Notes under the pieces: model-generated
Told to the model about the DNA's origin: nothing
Databases searched by the model: none
What the model saw: only the letters and a program-made list of their open reading frames with translations
Position numbers and translations under genes: made by a program
Shown: in pieces, positions 7,813 through 16,738 of the stretch
How positions within the stretch are numbered: the first letter of the stretch is position 1
Layout: each line of letters begins with the position of its first letter
Source: an uncultured Duncaniella sp.
Lineage (GTDB): Bacteria > Bacteroidota > Bacteroidia > Bacteroidales > Muribaculaceae
Direction: 5' to 3'
Assembly: GCA_910576785.1 (NCBI GenBank)
Contig: CAJTJG010000018.1
Coordinates: 1-64,000, forward strand
DNA length: 64,000 nt

Positions 7813-8562
7813 TTATTGATCATAGGTGAGCAATTTGAGCTCCTTGCCGTCCCATACGGCATAGGAAAAATGACTTATCCAGTCGCCGGCCACCACTACT
7901 CTCGCACCATCTTCGAGTGTGCGGTCGAGCATTGTGTGATGATGGCCGAATATGAAATAATCCACATGCGGCGATGCCGTGAGATTGTATTCGCGGGCAA
8001 ACTCTACAAGCGACTCTCCGGCTCCCGAGGCGGGGACATAACCGCCTCGCTTGCGCGAATGCGAGCTCCAGGCATGGGCAAACCCTACGGTCCACCGCGG
8101 ATGGATAGCCGCGAACATCACCTGCGCCGGACGGCACCTGAACAGACGCCGGAGCAGCCGGAACGAGCGCGGCAGCCGCCCTACGCCATCGCCATGCTCG
8201 AGGAAAAATGTCTTCCCACCCTCAAGGGTGACAGTCATGGCCCCGTCATGCACGCGCATGCCGATCTCACCGGGCAGATAGTCGAAGATCCAGATATCAT
8301 GATTGCCTTTGAACCACACTATCTCCACTCCGGCGTCGGCCAGCGATGCCAATGCTCCGAAAAAACGTGTGAACCCTCTGGGGACCACATCGCGGTACTC
8401 CCACCAATAGTCCAGTATGTCGCCGAGCAGAAAGAGCCTACGGGCGCGTGGAGCTATGCTGTGGAGGAAATCCACGATACGCTTCTCATGCGCGCGCGCG
8501 TCCGCTATATATCCTGCCCCGAGATGAAGGTCGCAGATGAAGTATGTGAGATCCCTGTCCAT
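7813..8562 (-). CDS. lpxH: UDP-2,3-diacylglucosamine diphosphatase (LpxH-type)
   Basis: A 249-residue calcineurin-like metallophosphoesterase that makes lipid X from UDP-2,3-diacylglucosamine in lipid A synthesis, at the inner membrane face. The metal-binding motifs appear in order: DLHLG (Asp11, His13), LGD (Asp48), KGNHD (Asn87-His88), LEHGD (His123) and GHHH (207-209). A basic patch (RLLRRLFRCR) after the fourth motif fits membrane contact. It lies 18 bp after the DUF59 gene in the polA-DUF59-lpxH run. The family is clear; LpxH versus a close Bacteroidota paralogue is less certain. Confidence 0.85.
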   Translation of the reverse strand: MDRDLTYFICDLHLGAGYIADARAHEKRIVDFLHSIAPRARRLFLLGDILDYWWEYRDVVPRGFTRFFGALASLADAGVEIVWFKGNHDIWIFDYLPGEIGMRVHDGAMTVTLEGGKTFFLEHGDGVGRLPRSFRLLRRLFRCRPAQVMFAAIHPRWTVGFAHAWSSHSRKRGGYVPASGAGESLVEFAREYNLTASPHVDYFIFGHHHTMLDRTLEDGARVVVAGDWISHFSYAVWDGKELKLLTYDQ

Positions 8563-8580
8563 TCTTCCTTCGGTGTGACA

Positions 8581-8901
8581 TCAGAGAAAGCCGAGGTCGA
8601 GCTTGGCCTCCTCTGTCATCATATCCTTGGTCCACTCGGGCTCGAACACTATCCTTATGTCTACGCTCTTGATCCCTTCGATGCTCTCGAGCTTTATACG
8701 GGCGTCGTCGACAAGGAAGTCGGCCGCAGGACAATTGGGTGCCGTCAGCGTCATGTCGATGTGCAGATTTCCGTCGTCATCAAGATCAATGGCATAGATA
8801 AGACCGAGGTTGTATATGTCCACAGGTATCTCGGGATCATATACAGTCTTGAGCATGGTGACGATCTTCTCCTCTATCTTCAGCTTCTCTTCAGGGGTCA
8901 T
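8581..8901 (-). CDS. DUF59/MIP18 family Fe-S cluster assembly protein
   Basis: A 106-residue protein of the MIP18/SufT-like family, which helps mature iron-sulfur proteins. The features are YDPEIPVDIYNLGLIY near the N-terminus, MTLTAPNCPAADF with the conserved cysteine, and a C-terminal EPEWTKDMM block. It lies between polA and lpxH, with 57 bp between it and polA and no clear promoter in that gap, so co-transcription is likely. The exact client protein cannot be inferred. Confidence 0.88.
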   Translation of the reverse strand: MTPEEKLKIEEKIVTMLKTVYDPEIPVDIYNLGLIYAIDLDDDGNLHIDMTLTAPNCPAADFLVDDARIKLESIEGIKSVDIRIVFEPEWTKDMMTEEAKLDLGFL

Positions 8902-8958
8902 AAGAATTCAAGTTTCAAAAAAAGTTTGTCAATACGAGTAGTCTAACTCAAAATCATG

Positions 8959-11709
8959 TCAATGCGCCTCCAGCCAGTTGGCAGCCACACCAGCGGCCAC
9001 CTCGAGAGGCACGGCACCACGGTAGGCACCCTCCATACCCTCGGTGACCACCCGCAGGAGCGTCTCGCGCTCGTCGGGCACCACATTGAACACCAACTCG
9101 TCGTGGACCTGCATTATCATACGCGACCGCAGTCCCAGACGCTCCATCTCGCCGTGTATCCTCACCATGGCCACTTTAATTATATCAGCAGCCGTGCCCT
9201 GGATCGGGGCATTGACAGCATTGCGCTCGGCATAACCACGCACCACGGCGTTGCGCGACGATATCTCAGGGAGATACCTGCGCCGTCCCATCCGCGTGAT
9301 GGCATACCCTTTGTCGCGGGCGTCGTCGACAGCCTTCTCCAGGTATTCGCGTATGTGGGGATAGGTGGCGAAATACCCATCTATAAGTTTCTTGGCCTCA
9401 GCACGCGCTATGCCCAGACGCTCGGCCAATCCGAATGCGGATATGCCGTAGATGATGCCGAAGTTGGCGGTCTTGGCATGCCGGCGCTGATCGTCGGTCA
9501 CCTCCTCCAGTGGCAGATGATAGATCTTAGAAGCCGTGATACGGTGAATATCGTCGCCCGACAGGAAGCCCTCTATCATATCCTTGTCACCGCTCAGATC
9601 GGCTATGAGACGCAGCTCTATCTGCGAGTAGTCCGCACTCATCATCACATCGCCCGGATCGGGGATGAACGCACGACGTATCTCGCGCCCGTCATCGGTC
9701 CTGATGGGGATGTTCTGCAGATTGGGGTTGGTCGAGGATATGCGACCCGTCGACGTGACAGTCTGGTTGTAGGAGGTATGGATCTTGCCTGTACGCGGAT
9801 TGATAAGCTCGGGGAGAGTGTCGAGATAGGTGGTGATAAGTTTTCTCAACCGCCGTATCTTCAATATCAGACTCACGAGGGGCACCTTGGCAGCATACTT
9901 CTCCAGCACCTGCTCGGTGGTGGAGTACGCCCCCTTGGCAGTACGCTTGGCCTTAGGGTCGATGGCCAGACGATCGAAGAGCACCATGCCCACCTGTGCG
10001 GGCGAGGCGATGTTGAACTCCCCTCCGGCCATCACATATGCCTCCTGCTCCATCGAGGCGAGGCGCTCCTTGAGGCGCGCCGACAGTTCGCGGAGCACTC
10101 CCGGGTCGATCCTCACGCCGGTCCATTCCATGGAGGCAAGCACACGGATCAACGGAAATTCCACCTCCTCCATGAGTGTTGTCATCGACCGCTCGGCCAC
10201 CGCGGCGGCGAGCACCGGGCGCAACCGGCGGCTCAGATCGGCCTCGGCACAATAATATCCGCATGCCTCGGCCTCGGCAAGAGGACGCTTGGGATGCGCC
10301 GCGTGCGACTCCACATCGGCATGCAGATAGGCCGACGCCACGAGGCTAAGTTCATGTTTCTTCTCGGGATCTATCAGGTAGTGGGCCACAGATGTGTCGA
10401 AATAACGTGCCTTGAATTCAATCCCTGCATTTCTGAGCAGCAGCATGGCTCGCTTCACATCATGGCTCACCACTGTCGGCGCCCCGGCTGCGAAAAGCGG
10501 GGCCACAAGCGGAAGCGTCTCCTTTGTGAGCGGCATGTAGACAGCACTGCAGTCGGACACCGATATTGCCAGTCCGAGCAGGGGTGAGGACATGGCCTCA
10601 TCGCCCACTGCATATACGCTCACGCCAACAGCATCGGCCTTCAGAGCCTCGACCACAGCTGCGCTGATCTCCTGAGGCGTGCTCACAGTGCTGTACTCAT
10701 GAACCTCACATACCGATGGCACTGTCGGCCCGGAATCGGCCTGCGGCATGTCAAACAGCGAGCCCATACCTCCATCGGCCACGGCAGGCTGCACCGCGAC
10801 GTCGTCGACCGCAGCAACAGCGGCGGTGGCTGCCGCCCGCGACTTGAGACGACCTATGAGCGACTTGAAGTCAAGCTCGCCGAATATCCCGGTCAGCACC
10901 GCCACGTCGGGTTCCTTGCGTTCGAGCTGATCAGGATCAATATCCACGGGAACATCCCTGCATATCGTGGCGAGCCATTTGGACAGACGTATCTGGTCGG
11001 CATTCTCCACCACTTTTTTCTGGAGCGCACCTTTGAGCGATGCCGTGTTCTCGAGCAGATTCTCCACCGATCCGAACTCCTCTATGAGCTTGCGGGCTGT
11101 CTTCTCGCCCACACCGGGACATCCGGGAATATTGTCGGAGGCATCCCCTTCGAGAGCCAGCAGGTCGATGATCTGCTCGGGGCGGGATATGCCGTAGCGC
11201 TCGCACACCCTTGCGGTGTCCCTCACCTCGAAGCCCTCACCCTTCAGGGCAGGGCGGTACATGAAGACGTGGGGGCCCACGAGCTGACCGTAGTCCTTGT
11301 CGGGCGTCATCATATATGTATCATAGCCCTTGGCGGCGGCGCGCGTGGCAAGGGTGCCTATCACATCGTCGGCCTCATATCCCTCCACCTCTATCACCGG
11401 TATGCGGTAAGCCTCGAGTATACGCTTGATCCAGGGTATGGATGCCGTGATATCCTCCGGCTGCTTGTCGCGCTGAGCCTTGTAAGCCTCAAACCGTTCA
11501 GACCTGAACGTAGCTCCGTGAGGCGGGTCGAAACACACCGCAATATGCGTGGGATTCTCCTTGCGCAGCAAGTCGTCGAGAGTGTTCACAAACCCGAATA
11601 TAGCCGACGTGTTGAACCCACTACCCGAAAACCGCGGGGAGCGGATCAGCGCGTAGTACGCACGGTAGATCAGGGCATAGGCATCAAGCAGAAAGAGGCG
11701 CTTTTCCAT
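8959..11709 (-). CDS. polA: DNA polymerase I with degenerate 3'-5' exonuclease site
   Basis: A 916-residue family A polymerase for gap repair and primer removal. I chose the ATG at 11709 (MEKRLFLLDAYALIYRAYY). The 5'-3' exonuclease domain covers about residues 1-290, including GDASDNIPGCPGVGEKTA. The polymerase motifs are intact: A (DYSQIELR, about 693), B (RRHAKTANFGIIYG) and C (VHDELVF, about 866). The middle domain aligns with the proofreading domain of E. coli Pol I, but its catalytic acids are replaced: the D-x-E motif reads V-x-V near 361, the second Asp is Ala near 417, and the third is Glu near 487. Proofreading is probably lost. It is first in the polA-DUF59-lpxH run. Confidence 0.95.
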   Translation of the reverse strand: MEKRLFLLDAYALIYRAYYALIRSPRFSGSGFNTSAIFGFVNTLDDLLRKENPTHIAVCFDPPHGATFRSERFEAYKAQRDKQPEDITASIPWIKRILEAYRIPVIEVEGYEADDVIGTLATRAAAKGYDTYMMTPDKDYGQLVGPHVFMYRPALKGEGFEVRDTARVCERYGISRPEQIIDLLALEGDASDNIPGCPGVGEKTARKLIEEFGSVENLLENTASLKGALQKKVVENADQIRLSKWLATICRDVPVDIDPDQLERKEPDVAVLTGIFGELDFKSLIGRLKSRAAATAAVAAVDDVAVQPAVADGGMGSLFDMPQADSGPTVPSVCEVHEYSTVSTPQEISAAVVEALKADAVGVSVYAVGDEAMSSPLLGLAISVSDCSAVYMPLTKETLPLVAPLFAAGAPTVVSHDVKRAMLLLRNAGIEFKARYFDTSVAHYLIDPEKKHELSLVASAYLHADVESHAAHPKRPLAEAEACGYYCAEADLSRRLRPVLAAAVAERSMTTLMEEVEFPLIRVLASMEWTGVRIDPGVLRELSARLKERLASMEQEAYVMAGGEFNIASPAQVGMVLFDRLAIDPKAKRTAKGAYSTTEQVLEKYAAKVPLVSLILKIRRLRKLITTYLDTLPELINPRTGKIHTSYNQTVTSTGRISSTNPNLQNIPIRTDDGREIRRAFIPDPGDVMMSADYSQIELRLIADLSGDKDMIEGFLSGDDIHRITASKIYHLPLEEVTDDQRRHAKTANFGIIYGISAFGLAERLGIARAEAKKLIDGYFATYPHIREYLEKAVDDARDKGYAITRMGRRRYLPEISSRNAVVRGYAERNAVNAPIQGTAADIIKVAMVRIHGEMERLGLRSRMIMQVHDELVFNVVPDERETLLRVVTEGMEGAYRGAVPLEVAAGVAANWLEAH

Positions 11710-11812
11710 ATTTCGTTTGTTTTTTAGGGGTATAAAGTTAGTCAAAAAACCTCACTCCCGAGCATTTTTCACTTAATTTTAGAAAAACGATAGTAAAGTG
11801 AGAGGAATTTTG

Positions 11813-11820
11813 TAAATTTG
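11813..11820 (+). promoter_or_regulatory. -7 element of the polyprenyl synthase gene
   Basis: TAAATTTG lies only 11 nt before the ATG, so the mRNA would have almost no 5' untranslated region. Confidence 0.6.
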
Positions 11821-11831
11821 CACCTCTGATT

Positions 11832-12806
11832 ATGACTTCTATCCAAGACATACGCCATCGCCTCGCACCTCGCCTCGAAGAGCTCAACGACCTCATAGCC
11901 GCCGAGCTCATGTCCGGCAACGGGTTGATGAACAACGTGATCAGCGGCTATCTCGAGCATCGTGGCAAGCAGCTCCGCCCCATCATAGTGATGCTCGTCG
12001 CCGAGATGCTGGGCCATTCCGGCCCCAACGTCACAGACGCCGCCGCATCGGTCGAGATACTCCACAACGCGTCACTCATCCACGATGATGTCGTGGACAA
12101 TTCCGACACACGCCACGGCCATGACACGATCAATGCCATATGGGCCAACCATATCGCTGTCCTCGTGGGCGACTTCTTCGTATCGACATCCCTGCGCCTC
12201 GCCCTCCGCACCGGCGACATGAGGGTGATCGGTGTCATAGCTTCGCTCGGACGCCTCCTCTCCGTAGGCGAGATGGATCAGATCTACAATGCCCGCGAGC
12301 ACACCCTCACCGAGGACGCGTACTTTGAAGTCATATCCCACAAGACAGCCTCACTCTTCGAGGCCTGCGTAGAGATGGGGTGCTACTGTGCCGGTGTCGA
12401 CGACGACCGCCTCAGACGTCTGCGCGAGTTCGCACGCCTGCTCGGACTGTGCTTCCAGATCAAGGATGATCTCTTCGACTACTCCGGCTCGGACAAGATA
12501 GGCAAACCCACCGGCAACGATCTGCGCGAGGGCAAGATCACCCTGCCACTCATCCACGCACTCTCGGCCTCCACACACCCCGACCGCGAGAACATGCTCG
12601 AGCTATCACGCCGCGGCTCGCTCTCCGACAGCGAGATCGCCACCCTGATAGCCTTTGCCCACGATGCCGGAGGCATGGACTATGCCCTCGGGCGTCTCAA
12701 CGAGCTCCACGCCCGGGCCATAGCCATACTCGACACATTCCCGCCATCCGAGGCCTCGGCATCGCTGCGCGCGCTCGCCGATTATGTCATAGACCGCGAC
12801 AACTGA
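11832..12806 (+). CDS. Polyprenyl diphosphate synthase
   Basis: A 324-residue trans-isoprenyl diphosphate synthase that elongates farnesyl diphosphate with isopentenyl units, giving the side chain of menaquinone. It has both aspartate-rich motifs: first DDVVD (85-89) in LIHDDVVDNSDTRHG, and second KDDLFDY (211-217). It is divergent from polA across 122 bp. Its 3' end overlaps the convergent 167-aa phage-like gene by 20 bp. Chain length (hepta versus octa) cannot be read from the sequence. Confidence 0.9.
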   Translation: MTSIQDIRHRLAPRLEELNDLIAAELMSGNGLMNNVISGYLEHRGKQLRPIIVMLVAEMLGHSGPNVTDAAASVEILHNASLIHDDVVDNSDTRHGHDTINAIWANHIAVLVGDFFVSTSLRLALRTGDMRVIGVIASLGRLLSVGEMDQIYNAREHTLTEDAYFEVISHKTASLFEACVEMGCYCAGVDDDRLRRLREFARLLGLCFQIKDDLFDYSGSDKIGKPTGNDLREGKITLPLIHALSASTHPDRENMLELSRRGSLSDSEIATLIAFAHDAGGMDYALGRLNELHARAIAILDTFPPSEASASLRALADYVIDRDN

Positions 12807-13290
12807 CAAACGGCCGCTCCATGCAGCCGAGCATGCCGCGCACCTTCTCCACACCCCCTGCCGACAGCGATCCATAAACCGCCGATCTGACCGTATCGCC
12901 ACCAGCGAGGGCATGATTGGCTATCACGCGCATCCCCAGGGCATTCTCAAGGTTGCGCCGCACCACTCCGCCGCTCCCTTCAGGAAGCATATCGTCGGCC
13001 ACCTCGAACTCAAGCAGCAGGGCGCTCTCTCCCTCCTCATGTCCCGGGCCATCCATGCCCGTCTCATTGTCAAGGTTGCACCATTTCACCGCCGGGAGAA
13101 TCTCGAGCAGCATCTCGGCAAAGGCATTTTTCACCATCAGCATCACCGGCCCTATGGCGCTGCGCGACAGCAGCGGTTCGAACAGCAGACGCACATCCTC
13201 CGTCTCAGCCGTCACAGTCTCCAAAGCCGCCGTGGCATGGACAGTGTCCAATATCACATCTGTAGATAAAGAGATTGTCATAATACCCAT
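12787..13290 (-). CDS. Unknown protein, end of phage-like block 1
   Basis: A 167-residue protein I do not recognise. It is mixed alpha/beta with no signal peptide and no catalytic motif; a Gly/acid-rich stretch (NETGMDGPGHEEGES) lies in the middle. It begins 7 bp after the 137-aa gene and is the last gene of the portal-containing block. Its end overlaps the convergent polyprenyl synthase gene by 20 bp. From position alone it could be a virion or assembly protein. ATG at 13281 is an equally good start. Confidence 0.6.
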   Translation of the reverse strand: MGIMTISLSTDVILDTVHATAALETVTAETEDVRLLFEPLLSRSAIGPVMLMVKNAFAEMLLEILPAVKWCNLDNETGMDGPGHEEGESALLLEFEVADDMLPEGSGGVVRRNLENALGMRVIANHALAGGDTVRSAVYGSLSAGGVEKVRGMLGCMERPFVSCRGL

Positions 13291-13297
13291 TTTTATT

Positions 13298-13711
13298 TCA
13301 AGCGTGTTTCAACATCAGGTTGCTCAGGCTCTCGGCGCGCAGCGACTGGACGAGCCTCAGAGCCGTAGAGGGGGATATGAAAAACTGCGACGCGCTCTCA
13401 CCCGCCAGCACATTGGCCAGAGCCTCGGGCATACGGCACCGGTGGCGCGTCTCATACAGGCGCGTCTTTATGTTCAGCTCCTCCCACATCAGCCTGCGGC
13501 GGTCCCTGCGCAGCTCCAACCGCCCGTGACGCAGCACCCTGAGCATACGCAGGGCATATTCGTAAGTGCAGTAGTAGTGTGGTGCCGGACTCATGGCCGC
13601 CATCCGCGCCACTTCGGCCAGATCTATCCCGGTCTCGCGCGGCAGACTGTGGATTATCTCACGGCACGCTTTCATGAAATGGCGGTTTCTGGTCTCAATA
13701 AGTGTCATCAT
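13298..13711 (-). CDS. Unknown basic protein in phage-like block 1
   Basis: A 137-residue, Arg-rich, mostly helical protein (MMTLIETRNRHFMKACREI...). A run RRDRRRLMWEE lies mid-protein. The size, charge and position between the portal and another short gene would suit a small terminase subunit or a DNA-binding regulator, but no motif proves either. It has its own candidate promoter, TAAATTTG on the minus strand at 13758-13765, in the 83-bp gap after the portal. Confidence 0.6.
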   Translation of the reverse strand: MMTLIETRNRHFMKACREIIHSLPRETGIDLAEVARMAAMSPAPHYYCTYEYALRMLRVLRHGRLELRRDRRRLMWEELNIKTRLYETRHRCRMPEALANVLAGESASQFFISPSTALRLVQSLRAESLSNLMLKHA

Positions 13712-13757
13712 TGTGTTCGTTCTGTTTTTTGTTGTTGTTTTATCAATTTTACATTGG

Positions 13758-13765
13758 CAAATTTA
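13758..13765 (-). promoter_or_regulatory. -7 element upstream of the 137-aa gene
   Basis: The minus strand reads TAAATTTG, ending 46 nt before the ATG at 13711. No clear -33 box. A short hairpin (ACACT/AGTGT, 13789-13804) overlaps the portal stop just upstream. Confidence 0.4.
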
Positions 13766-13794
13766 CAACTAAGCATGGGTTTAAAACACTCACA

Positions 13795-15084
13795 TCAGTG
13801 TGAATATTTGTTAACGGTATTCATAGCCTTTGTGTCGCGGGCCGATCTGAATGAGTCGAAAGTGGCGAACACATCCGTGAGGGCTATAGCCGCATTGCCC
13901 GCCTGACTGTTGTAGAGCGATGCCGAGACATTCCCGCCCGCATCGTGCCCTTGGAGCGCCGATGTCACACCTGATATCTGCTGAAACAGTTTCAGCTCCA
14001 TATCCAGCAGGCTCGACGCCCCCTGGTTCGTCCCGGGGGAACTCACCTCTTCCGGGAGCCTCGAAGCCTTGGGATTGACCGGTATCACCGCTCCCGGCGA
14101 GCCCCACAGGCGGGCGGCCTCCTCTATCCTCACCCCGGGCGGAAGGGCATCCGTCGGGAAGAGGAGCGCACCCTTGGCGCTGTTCATCATGATATGGTCT
14201 ATCGTGGTGATGAGCAGATTGATATGACGCTGCTGATCTATCACGTCCTCTATGAACGGATGTACCTCCCCGTCGGTGAGAGGATAGTACTTCACCACAT
14301 ATGGATGTCCCTTATGGCCGAACGGCGAGGGAGTCTCGTCAATAAGTGTACCGTCGGGGCCGAAATAGCGGCACACCCACTCGTGGCTCTGCCCGCGACG
14401 CCCCTCGAATGTCCATACCTCCACCACCCGGCACAGCATATCGTCCGACACCATGACAAAGTCATCGGCACCGCCGTCGCCATCCAATGCCCCGAGCCTG
14501 ACGAGCGGATTCATTCCGCGCGTGCGGCTGTACATCTGGTCAATGGCCCGCAGACGGTTGCGATTACGGTGGCCGAACCGCAGCCGCAGTTCCTGAAGCG
14601 ACATCTCGTGGAGCTGCCCCACGAGCCGCAGATCAGTGCCGCGCGGATCCATGAACCGGTTGCTGAAAAATCTGGACGGACTAACATTGTCCACCTACAC
14701 ATCCGTCCCCTCGAACCGCTTCTCGTAGACCACCCTCTGGATGGCGCAGCCGGATATCAGAAACTCCTCGAGCATACGCGCGTCGAGCTCGTCGAGCTGA
14801 TTCACCTCACGCAGACGCTCAGTGGCCGCATCACGCTCCTGCTGGGTCAGATTGTAGCGGAAACGGCCCACCACACTTTTCACCAGAGAGCGCAGCAGAT
14901 TGTTGGTGATAGGGCGGCGCCCAGCTGCCATGGCATACTCCCGCTCAGTGACCATACGCCCGTCGGAGGTCTCCACCATATCATCCCACTGCCGCCCATA
15001 GGTGAACCGCTTGTAGCGGCGTCGGTTCTCCCTCATACGCTCACCCTGTGCCCACGCCTCGCGGGCTCTCTCAAACACTGTCAT
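13795..15084 (-). pseudogene. Phage portal protein, interrupted by one in-frame TAG
   Basis: The frame from 15084 encodes 129 residues up to TAG at 14697-14695, then continues without a shift for 299 more to TGA at 13795. The first part has the portal N-terminus (FTYGRQWDDM, RRPITNNLLRSLVKSVVG). The second has the core and clip-like part (VDNVSPSRFFSNRFMDP, DQQRHINLLITTIDH, and NVSASLYNSQAGNAAIALTD). The amber codon sits inside a conserved region, where TGG (Trp) is the likely ancestral codon. About 429 codons is short for a P22-like portal, so the C-terminus may also be trimmed. Nonsense mutation, readthrough or amber recoding are all possible. Confidence 0.8.
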
Positions 15085-15127
15085 ATATATACTGATACTG
15101 TATTAGGTTATTTATACATATTCATTT

Positions 15128-15649
15128 TCATTCAAATCCCTCGAATGCAGCCTCGTCGAGTTCATAGAGCGAGGGGCGCTCCACTACAGCCGTCACCTCC
15201 ACATCACCCTCCGGACATGGATAGAGCCTGAGTGTCGGCCCCGAGGGATCAAACACAGCCACCGGCGCTCCGGCACAGGCTCTCGTGTACGGATGACGCT
15301 GCCTGCGTGCCATGCGGCCCGATGGATCGTCGGACAGGCGGGCACCAGCCTCCCACCCCCCGGCTGTCACGGAAATCACCCTCACCGTCCCCTCAGGTAG
15401 ACGGACCATCCGGCATCCGGGGCCGTCCTCCACCACGAGACGGTCCATACCGAGAGTCTCCGGCGCAAGCAGATGAGCCGGCGCCTCGCGCAACAGACGC
15501 CCGTACCATTCATTCATATCCGACACCAGAAGCATGTCGAAATCCATACCGTCCGTGCGGGTCACAACGCTGTCACTTCTCATAGGGTCAAATCCCCGGC
15601 ATGCCCGCCAGCGCGCGAGCATCTCAGTTCTTGTAAGGTGCAGTTTCAT
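15128..15649 (-). CDS. Probable head-tail connector-like protein, first gene of phage-like block 1
   Basis: A 173-residue protein encoded directly after the operator/promoter at 15669-15715 and 43 bp before the portal gene. It has a helical N-terminus (HLTRTEMLARWRACRGFDP), a beta-rich middle and an acidic end (ELDEAAFEGFE). The pattern of helix, beta core and acidic tail, together with its place beside a portal, resembles tail-accessory or adaptor proteins of short-tailed phages. I cannot show homology, so the role is inferred from context. Confidence 0.55.
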   Translation of the reverse strand: MKLHLTRTEMLARWRACRGFDPMRSDSVVTRTDGMDFDMLLVSDMNEWYGRLLREAPAHLLAPETLGMDRLVVEDGPGCRMVRLPEGTVRVISVTAGGWEAGARLSDDPSGRMARRQRHPYTRACAGAPVAVFDPSGPTLRLYPCPEGDVEVTAVVERPSLYELDEAAFEGFE

Positions 15650-15668
15650 AATCGTATCCTTTTTTCCG

Positions 15669-15715
15669 CAAAATTACGTGCCCCCGGGAGTGAAAATAGT
15701 GCGATAATGTCGCAC
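15669..15715 (-). promoter_or_regulatory. Promoter and palindromic operator of phage-like block 1
   Basis: The minus strand reads TAATTTTG (15676-15669), 19 nt before the ATG of the 173-aa gene. Exactly 37 bp upstream begins GCGACATTATCGCA (15713-15700), part of the perfect palindrome GTGCGA-TAATG-TCGCAC (15699-15715). The same site with the same 37-bp spacing lies before phage-like block 2 (38878-38922). It also falls in the -33 zone of the divergent bioB promoter. Confidence 0.7.
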
Positions 15716-15735
15716 ACCGAACCTGAAAAAATTCG

Positions 15736-15743
15736 TAATTTTG
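15736..15743 (+). promoter_or_regulatory. -7 element of bioB
   Basis: TAATTTTG ends 8 nt before the bioB ATG, so the transcript would be leaderless or nearly so. It also argues against the in-frame ATG at 15707, which lies upstream of it. Confidence 0.6.
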
Positions 15744-15751
15744 CCGCCGCT

Positions 15752-16738
15752 ATGGATATCATCGCAATAAAACAACGTATTCTTGCGGGAGGCTCCGTGA
15801 CAGCCGAAGAGGCATATTCCCTCATCGACCCATGCCAGTGTGCTCCCGAAGCCCTGCGCGAAGCCGCAGCCGAGGTGACACGCGCGTTCAGCCCCCGCAC
15901 ATTCGACTCATGCTCCATCGTCAACGCCCGCTCGGGGCGCTGTCCGGAGGATTGCAAATGGTGCGCACAGTCAGCCCACTATTCCACCGGCGCTGACTCA
16001 TATCCGGTGGTTGACCATGACACATGCATGCGGTTGGCCGACCATAACCGCGCCATGGGCATAGGCCGCTACTCGCTCGTGACCAGCGGACGGGCCCTCT
16101 CCGGCCGCCCCTTCGAGACCATACTCGGCTACTTCCGCGAGCTCGCCGCCACCGGCGGCATGGGCCTGTGCGCATCCATGGGCCTGCTCACCACCGACCA
16201 GATGAGACAACTGCGCCTCGCCGGCGTGACCCGCTACCACTGCAACCTCGAGACAGCACCATCCCACTTCCCCACTCTCTGCTCCACCCACACCATCGCC
16301 GACAAGATCAAGGCCATGGAGGCAGCAAGCGAGGCCGGACTCGAGATCTGCTCCGGAGGCATCATAGGCATGGGCGAGACCATGAGGCAACGTGTGGAGT
16401 TCGCCCTCGAGCTCAGACGCGTCAAACCCGTCAGCATACCCATCAACATCCTCTGTCCCATACCCGGCACCCCCCTCGAATCGCAGCCGCCACTCTCCGA
16501 CGACGAGATACTCGACACCGTGGCGGTGTTCCGGCTCATCCACCCCCACGCCGTGCTCCGCTTTGCCGGCGGACGCATGCGCATCAACCCCGACACACAG
16601 CGCCGGGCCCTCCGCATAGGCATCAACGGCGCCATCATGGGCGACCTTCTCACCACCATAGGCTCGCAGATACGCCAGGACATGCAGATGGCCCGCGAAT
16701 GCGGCTACGAAACACCCTCACATGACGACTCAATCTGA
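15752..16738 (+). CDS. bioB: Biotin synthase
   Basis: A 328-residue radical-SAM enzyme that inserts sulfur into dethiobiotin, the last step of biotin synthesis. The radical-SAM cluster ligands are Cys64, Cys68 and Cys71 (RCPEDCKWC). Family blocks such as YHCNLETAP, GGIIGMGET and PINILCPIPGTPL follow. I start at 15752 because the promoter element lies between this ATG and the earlier in-frame ATG. The following ThiF/MoeB-like gene overlaps by 17 bp. The gene for the previous step, bioD, lies at the far end of the window. Confidence 0.95.
   Translation: MDIIAIKQRILAGGSVTAEEAYSLIDPCQCAPEALREAAAEVTRAFSPRTFDSCSIVNARSGRCPEDCKWCAQSAHYSTGADSYPVVDHDTCMRLADHNRAMGIGRYSLVTSGRALSGRPFETILGYFRELAATGGMGLCASMGLLTTDQMRQLRLAGVTRYHCNLETAPSHFPTLCSTHTIADKIKAMEAASEAGLEICSGGIIGMGETMRQRVEFALELRRVKPVSIPINILCPIPGTPLESQPPLSDDEILDTVAVFRLIHPHAVLRFAGGRMRINPDTQRRALRIGINGAIMGDLLTTIGSQIRQDMQMARECGYETPSHDDSI

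Noticed and set aside
8956..10587. Long plus-strand frame antisense to polA
   Set aside because: It is the mirror of polA caused by GC-rich codon bias. It has no family features, and polA motifs are intact on the other strand. Similar long mirror frames at 20461-21735 (opposite the Wzc-like gene), 36835-38433 and 32893-34272 were rejected for the same reason.
14692..14694. GTG directly after the amber codon as an independent start for the second portal part
   Set aside because: The frame is continuous with the first part and conserved portal sequence spans the junction, so this GTG is more simply an internal Val codon. Re-initiation cannot be excluded but has no supporting signal.
15707..15751. 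Upstream ATG as the bioB start
   Set aside because: The bioB promoter element (15736-15743) lies downstream of it, and BioB proteins normally begin close to the ATG at 15752.
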